From Sediminibacterium sp. (GTDB lineage Bacteria > Bacteroidota > Bacteroidia > Chitinophagales > Chitinophagaceae): 11,029 nt of DNA. The DNA lies in the NCBI GenBank assembly GCA_023263235.1, contig JALQXE010000002.1, forward strand, positions 1-11,029, in the 5' to 3' direction. Positions 8,111 through 11,029 of this stretch are shown piece by piece. The notes under the pieces are model-generated. The model ran no database searches, was not told the origin of the DNA, and saw only the letters and a list, made by a program, of their open reading frames with translations. The translations under genes and the position numbers were made by a program. How positions within the stretch are numbered: the first letter of the stretch is position 1; every line of letters begins with the position of its first letter.

Positions 8111-8626
8111 TTATCTAGCAGGAATATGATCTACTAAATCCCAATGATCATTTAGCTTTAATACTTTTTCAATCACCTCTCTTCCACAACCCTCTCCCCC
8201 TTTTGCAAGCGTTATATAAGATGCTATGTTTTTAATGTCGTCGGCAGCATCATTAGGGCAAGCAGCAATACCCACTAATTTCATTGCTTCGTAATCTGGC
8301 ATATCATCGCCCATGTACAAAATATGATGAAGAGGTACTTTGTGCGCTGCAACCAATTCTTTTACAAGCAAGCTTTTATCTCTCACTCCCATATACACTT
8401 CCTTCACCCCTAAATTCAACAATCGCTCTTTTACTTCCTCGGAGTTACCCCCAGATATAACCCACACTTGATAACCTTTTTTAATTGCTAACTGAATAGC
8501 ATAGCCATCTTTAATATTCATTTTTCTTACCAAAACCCCTTTGGGCATAACAATTACCTCTCCATTGGTGAGTACCCCATCCACATCAAAAATAAAACAG
8601 CTTATATTTTTTAAATTTTCTAACAA
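8111..8626 (-). CDS. KdsC-like HAD-superfamily phosphatase (HAD-IIIA, C-terminal-cap-less)
   Basis: A 171-residue phosphatase of the KdsC type, whose characterised members dephosphorylate 3-deoxy-D-manno-octulosonate 8-phosphate for lipopolysaccharide core synthesis. HAD motif I is FDVDGVLTNG (13-22; nucleophile Asp14, acid/base Asp16), motif II is SGG (58-60), motif III lysine is Lys84 in RDKS, and motif IV is GDDMPD (106-111). The C-terminal tail GGEGCGREVIEKVL (143-156) matches the GGxGxxRE tail of KdsC that covers the neighbouring active site in the tetramer. The start must be TTG at 8626: an in-frame TAA lies five codons before it, and the first in-frame ATG (residue 27) is past the catalytic aspartates. 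It follows iscX after 31 bases and precedes the prenyltransferase by 19. No kdsA, kdsB or LPS gene is nearby, so the true substrate could be a different phosphorylated acid or lipid precursor. Confidence 0.88.
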   Translation of the reverse strand: MLENLKNISCFIFDVDGVLTNGEVIVMPKGVLVRKMNIKDGYAIQLAIKKGYQVWVISGGNSEEVKERLLNLGVKEVYMGVRDKSLLVKELVAAHKVPLHHILYMGDDMPDYEAMKLVGIAACPNDAADDIKNIASYITLAKGGEGCGREVIEKVLKLNDHWDLVDHIPAR

Positions 8627-8657
8627 TGGTGCTAAATTTTAATCATTAAATGTACAC

Positions 8658-8897
8658 CTATTTTTGGTTATCGCGCCATTCATAAACCCATGCACTTTGA
8701 ATCATTTCCAAATGGCCTTCGTTTGACTCTTCTCTTTTACCTTCAAAATGTGGCAATGTCAATACCCATTCTAATAAATCGGTGAAACGAACTCTATAAA
8801 TCTTTGACTCCGTAAAGTCATCCCCAAATTTTTCATATAATTTTTGGGCAATATCTTCATGATCGTTCCAATAAATGGGTGGTTCAAAAGGTGTCAT
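8658..8897 (-). CDS. iscX: IscX-family iron-sulfur cluster assembly protein
   Basis: A small acidic cytoplasmic protein of 79 residues. In E. coli IscX (about 66 residues) binds the cysteine desulfurase IscS and iron and modulates Fe-S cluster assembly. The family pattern is clear: YWNDHEDIAQKLYEKF at 9-24 matches the N-terminal W(T/N)D...IA..L helix, followed by VRFTDL (36-41), Trp44, Phe51, SNE (58-60), LE (63-64) and a C-terminal helix with Trp70. The extra length is a seven-residue N-terminal extension, a short insert before VRFTDL and a slightly longer tail. The ATG at 8897 has an A-rich leader. It lies 34 bases after the ferredoxin gene, reproducing the fdx-iscX order of the proteobacterial isc operon, although no iscS, iscU, hscA or hscB is in the window. 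Confidence 0.9.
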   Translation of the reverse strand: MTPFEPPIYWNDHEDIAQKLYEKFGDDFTESKIYRVRFTDLLEWVLTLPHFEGKREESNEGHLEMIQSAWVYEWRDNQK

Positions 8898-8931
8898 TGA
8901 TAATTATTTTATTTTTTTATTTATTATTTTT

Positions 8932-9267
8932 CTATTCTCCTAAAAACTGAGTTTGATCCGGCAATGTCACTTCAATAGTTCCAGAACCTTCCTGAATTAC
9001 GCATTGACATCCTAATCTGGATTCAATTCTCGGGCTAACCGCTCTGTCAATAAAATCTTCTTCTTTATCCGACAATTCCTCTAAAAATTCCATCCCTTGT
9101 TTTACATATAAATGACAAGTACTGCATGCACATACAGCACCACAATTATGGTGCAATTCAATGCCTGCATCTAATATTACTTCTAATAAACTTTCTCCAG
9201 CTTTTACATTTTCTAATACAACTGGAGCTAATCCCTTTTCTTCAAAATTAATTTTAAGTGCGTACAT
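8932..9267 (-). CDS. fdx: Adrenodoxin-type 2Fe-2S ferredoxin (Isc Fdx type)
   Basis: A soluble electron carrier of 111 residues, the same length as E. coli Fdx, which feeds electrons into Fe-S cluster assembly. The 2Fe-2S ligands are Cys42, Cys48, Cys51 and Cys87 (CX5CX2CX35C), spaced as in vertebrate-type ferredoxins. The extra Cys46 inside NCGAVCACSTCH (41-52) and Cys89 in GCQC are present too; Cys46 has a counterpart in E. coli Fdx. After the third ligand, the acidic stretch around 61-73 (FLEELSDKEEDFI) fits the partner-binding helix, and ESRLGCQC (82-89) is the conserved final-ligand segment. The start at 9267 is the natural one for the family. It is first in a probable five-gene unit (fdx, iscX, phosphatase, prenyltransferase, maf) and has a near-perfect promoter just upstream. 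A role in another electron-transfer pathway is possible, but the adjacent iscX favours cluster assembly. Confidence 0.93.
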   Translation of the reverse strand: MYALKINFEEKGLAPVVLENVKAGESLLEVILDAGIELHHNCGAVCACSTCHLYVKQGMEFLEELSDKEEDFIDRAVSPRIESRLGCQCVIQEGSGTIEVTLPDQTQFLGE

Positions 9268-9289
9268 ATTGATAGCGAATGTGTTTTTG

Positions 9290-9319
9290 CAAAAATAGCT
9301 TTAAACGTCCTTGATACAA
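9290..9319 (-). promoter_or_regulatory. fdx: Bacteroidota-type promoter of the fdx operon
   Basis: On the minus strand TTG (9317-9319), 19 bases, then TATTTTTG (9290-9297), an exact match to the -33 TTG / -7 TAnnTTTG pattern of the Bacteroidota primary sigma factor. The -7 element ends 22 bases before the fdx ATG, giving a short leader. An inverted repeat CCTTG-ATA-CAAGG (9309-9321) overlaps the -33 element. Confidence 0.75.
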
Positions 9320-9350
9320 GGCTTTTTGTTGTCGAAATACAAAAAAAATA

Positions 9351-9380
9351 TTGAGCGCTGTTTATTGCCTCTTATCTTTG
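9351..9380 (+). promoter_or_regulatory. Bacteroidota-type promoter of the alpha/beta hydrolase gene
   Basis: TTG (9351-9353), 19 bases, then TATCTTTG (9373-9380) matches the TTG-N19-TAnnTTTG pattern exactly. The -7 element ends 16 bases before the ATG at 9397. It is the mirror of the fdx promoter, with the two -33 elements 31 bases apart. Confidence 0.75.
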
Positions 9381-9396
9381 CAGCCAAATAGAATCT

Positions 9397-10266
9397 ATGG
9401 CCAAACCAAGCATATCAGAAAGAATGTATCTCCAATTCTTAAGAACCAAATTTAAGACCATTGGTAAGCTTTCGCCTTCTGTTGCTGGCAAACTGGCATT
9501 TGATTTATTTTGTACGCCCTATCCTAAATACAAAAAAGTCAAGGCACCCGCCGTTTTTAATCATGCAAAGAAAATTAAGGTTCAAATATCGGAAGGCCTT
9601 GCCATTAAAGGATATGAATGGCAATCAAATAAACCCAATGGCAAGACAGTTTTAATATGTCATGGCTATGCTAGTTATTTTTACAAGTTTGAACAATATA
9701 TTCAACCCCTATTAAAAAATGGATTTAGGGTTTTAGGGTTTGATGCCCCAGGTCATGGCCAAAGTGATGGAAAATATATTAATGCTGCCATATATAAAGA
9801 AGCAGTTGAACACATCATTAAAATATGTGGCCCCATTGACCATTTTATAGGTCATTCATTAGGCGGACTCACCCTATCCTTGATTGCCGAAAATATGCCT
9901 AATCAAGAAGACCATAAGTTTGTGTTAATAGCCCCAGCTACTAAAACTACCACCACCCTAGATAGTTATTTTAAAATGATGCACTTATCCGAAGCAGTTA
10001 AAGCCAGTTTTTATGATACCCTTAGTAAGCTCACTCCTTTGCCAATTACTTATTTCGAGGCAGATAGAGCCTTAGAAAATTACAAGGGACAAGTACTATG
10101 GGTACATGACCAAGATGATCGTGTTTGTCCAATAAAAGATTTAGAAAAATTTAAAGAAAATGCACCGGATCATATTAAGTTTTTGATTACCAATGGTTTA
10201 GGACATAATAAAGTATATAAAATGCCCGAAATTGTCGATCAAATTGTGTCTTTTTTAACTGTCTAA
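9397..10266 (+). CDS. Alpha/beta-fold hydrolase (serine hydrolase), substrate unknown
   Basis: A cytoplasmic serine hydrolase of 289 residues with no signal peptide. The oxyanion-hole HG is at 89-90 (CHGYASY), the strand-turn FDAPGHGQSDG at 115-125 is typical of lysophospholipase/esterase-like members, and the nucleophile elbow GHSLGG at 152-157 gives Ser154. The acid is Asp241 in VHDQDDRVCP (236-245) and the base His270 in GLGHNKV (267-273), so the catalytic triad is complete. A helical cap of about 50 residues (roughly 183-230) lies between the nucleophile and acid regions. The first 60 residues, ahead of the core, are basic and not diagnostic. The ATG at 9397 sits just behind a good promoter. 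It is divergent from the fdx operon and followed by topA on the same strand after 144 bases, so it is probably monocistronic. Esterase, lipase or thioesterase activity cannot be told apart from sequence reading alone. Confidence 0.87.
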   Translation: MAKPSISERMYLQFLRTKFKTIGKLSPSVAGKLAFDLFCTPYPKYKKVKAPAVFNHAKKIKVQISEGLAIKGYEWQSNKPNGKTVLICHGYASYFYKFEQYIQPLLKNGFRVLGFDAPGHGQSDGKYINAAIYKEAVEHIIKICGPIDHFIGHSLGGLTLSLIAENMPNQEDHKFVLIAPATKTTTTLDSYFKMMHLSEAVKASFYDTLSKLTPLPITYFEADRALENYKGQVLWVHDQDDRVCPIKDLEKFKENAPDHIKFLITNGLGHNKVYKMPEIVDQIVSFLTV

Positions 10267-10410
10267 ACATAGATGATTTTTATTTTTTAAGTCTAATACT
10301 ATAATATTGCATCACGAGAAACCAGTGCGAGTGCATAAATTGCAACTTATTTGTTTTTCATAAATAGTTGATTTTCAATATATAAAATCCCGAAGGAGCG
10401 GTTGACTACT
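10267..10410 (+). other. Intergenic region between the hydrolase gene and topA
   Basis: An AT-rich 144-base gap, the longest gene-free stretch here. I find no convincing hairpin terminator behind the hydrolase and no clean TTG-N19-TAnnTTTG promoter for topA. TTGCATCACG and GAGTGCATAAATTGCAA (within 10307-10346) share short partly symmetrical pieces, but not a stable stem. AAGGAG at 10393-10398 is a possible ribosome-binding site for topA. Confidence 0.4.
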
Positions 10411-11029
10411 ATGTCAAAAAACTTACTAATCGTTGAGTCGCCTGCAAAGGCTAAGACCATTGAGAAAATCTTGGGTGAAGAGTTTGAAGTGAGAAGTTGT
10501 TATGGTCACATTCGTGATTTGGAGAAAAACGATATGGGTATTGACTTGAAAAACAAGTTTCAACCTAGATATATGGTTCCAAGTGAGAAGGAAAAAGTGG
10601 TGAAAGAATTAAAATCCATGGCTAAAAAAGCAAAGGAAGTTTGGTTAGCATCGGATGAGGATCGAGAAGGAGAAAGTATCAGTTGGCATTTATCAGAAGT
10701 ATTAGGTTTAGATCCTAAGAAAACAAAAAGAATTGTTTTTCATGAAATCACTGCTCCTGCCATTAAAAAAGCAGTAGATAATCCTCGATTTATAAATATG
10801 GATTTAGTAGACGCACAACAAGCACGTCGTATTTTAGATCGTATAGTAGGTTTTGAGTTAAGCCCAGTTTTATGGCGTAAAATTGGAATGCAAAGAAGTT
10901 TGAGTGCAGGAAGAGTACAAAGTGTAGCAGTAAGATTAATTGCAGAAAGAGAAAGAGAAATCAATCAATTTAATCCTGAAAGCGTTTATAAAATTTCGGC
11001 ATTATTTTCGGCTTTAGATATTCAAAAAA
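10411..11029 (+). CDS. topA: DNA topoisomerase I (type IA), 3' end outside window
   Basis: Relaxes negative supercoils by cutting one DNA strand. The 206 visible codons cover the Toprim domain and the start of the topoisomerase core; the active-site tyrosine lies beyond the right edge. Visible motifs are IVESPAKAKTIEKILG (7-22) with catalytic Glu9, CYGHIRDL (30-37), the Toprim acidic triad SDEDREGE (81-88; Asp82, Asp84, Glu86), ISWHLSEVLGL (90-100), FHEITAPAIKKA (110-121), DAQQARRILDRIVGFELSP (134-152) and SLSAGRVQSVAVRLI (163-177). The ATG at 10411 is the family start. AAGGAG ends 12 bases before it, a rather clear but somewhat distant Shine-Dalgarno sequence, unusual beside the A-rich leaders of the other genes. 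The reading frame is open to the window end, with no frameshift seen. Confidence 0.97.
   Translation, partial: MSKNLLIVESPAKAKTIEKILGEEFEVRSCYGHIRDLEKNDMGIDLKNKFQPRYMVPSEKEKVVKELKSMAKKAKEVWLASDEDREGESISWHLSEVLGLDPKKTKRIVFHEITAPAIKKAVDNPRFINMDLVDAQQARRILDRIVGFELSPVLWRKIGMQRSLSAGRVQSVAVRLIAEREREINQFNPESVYKISALFSALDIQK

Noticed and set aside
9724..9738. Telomere-like TTTAGGG repeats (TTTAGGGTTTTAGGG)
   Set aside because: Two units only, explained by the hydrolase codons for the conserved segment before FDAPGHG; no array.
10307..10346. Partial symmetry around TTGCATCACG and TGCATAAATTGCAA upstream of topA
   Set aside because: The arms are short and mismatched and do not make a stable hairpin or a recognised riboswitch.
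10340..10356. Possible topA -7 element near CTTATTTG
   Set aside because: The TA is misplaced relative to TTTG, so it does not meet TAnnTTTG, and no TTG lies at the proper distance.
1..11029. CRISPR array, insertion sequence, integrase site, tRNA or rRNA
   Set aside because: No regularly spaced repeats, transposase or integrase motifs, cloverleaf or rRNA-like stretches were seen; genes are housekeeping and evenly AT-rich.

Overview
The window is a compact, AT-rich bacterial chromosome segment with no sign of mobile DNA. It most likely comes from a Bacteroidota genome, perhaps Chitinophagaceae-like; the family-level guess is inference. The phylum call rests on A-rich leaders in place of Shine-Dalgarno sites, promoters of the TTG-N19-TAnnTTTG type (two near-perfect ones face each other at 9290-9380), a sugar transporter of the FHS/FucP type next to a ROK kinase, and a KdsC-like phosphatase / UbiA prenyltransferase / Maf gene order that I associate with this phylum.

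Layout. Positions 1-2216 (minus) hold glgA followed by glgC, which runs off the left edge. Divergent from them, 2366-5030 (plus) carries an FHS-family sugar transporter and a ROK glucokinase, closed by a hairpin terminator at 5071-5101. Uptake, phosphorylation, ADP-glucose formation and glucan synthesis are therefore encoded back to back, a sugar-to-glycogen module. Next come lipA (minus) and a divergent OsmC-family gene (plus).

From 9267 down to 6565 (minus) is a run of five closely spaced genes: a 2Fe-2S ferredoxin, IscX, a KdsC-like HAD phosphatase, a UbiA-family prenyltransferase and Maf. It has a strong promoter in front of fdx and a hairpin at its far end that overlaps the last codons of maf. 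Two of these genes (the phosphatase and the prenyltransferase) have no usable ATG and appear to start at TTG. Divergent from fdx is an alpha/beta hydrolase (plus), followed by the 5' part of topA, which runs off the right edge.

The most unusual points are a ROK kinase that lacks the family's three zinc-binding cysteines, an FHS transporter with about four more hydrophobic segments than the usual 12, consecutive TTG-started genes, and an fdx-iscX pair sitting outside any isc operon and apparently cotranscribed with a prenyltransferase whose relatives make archaeal-type ether lipids. I found no CRISPR array, insertion sequence, tRNA or rRNA, and no clearly novel system. The longest gene-free stretch is 10267-10410 (144 bases).
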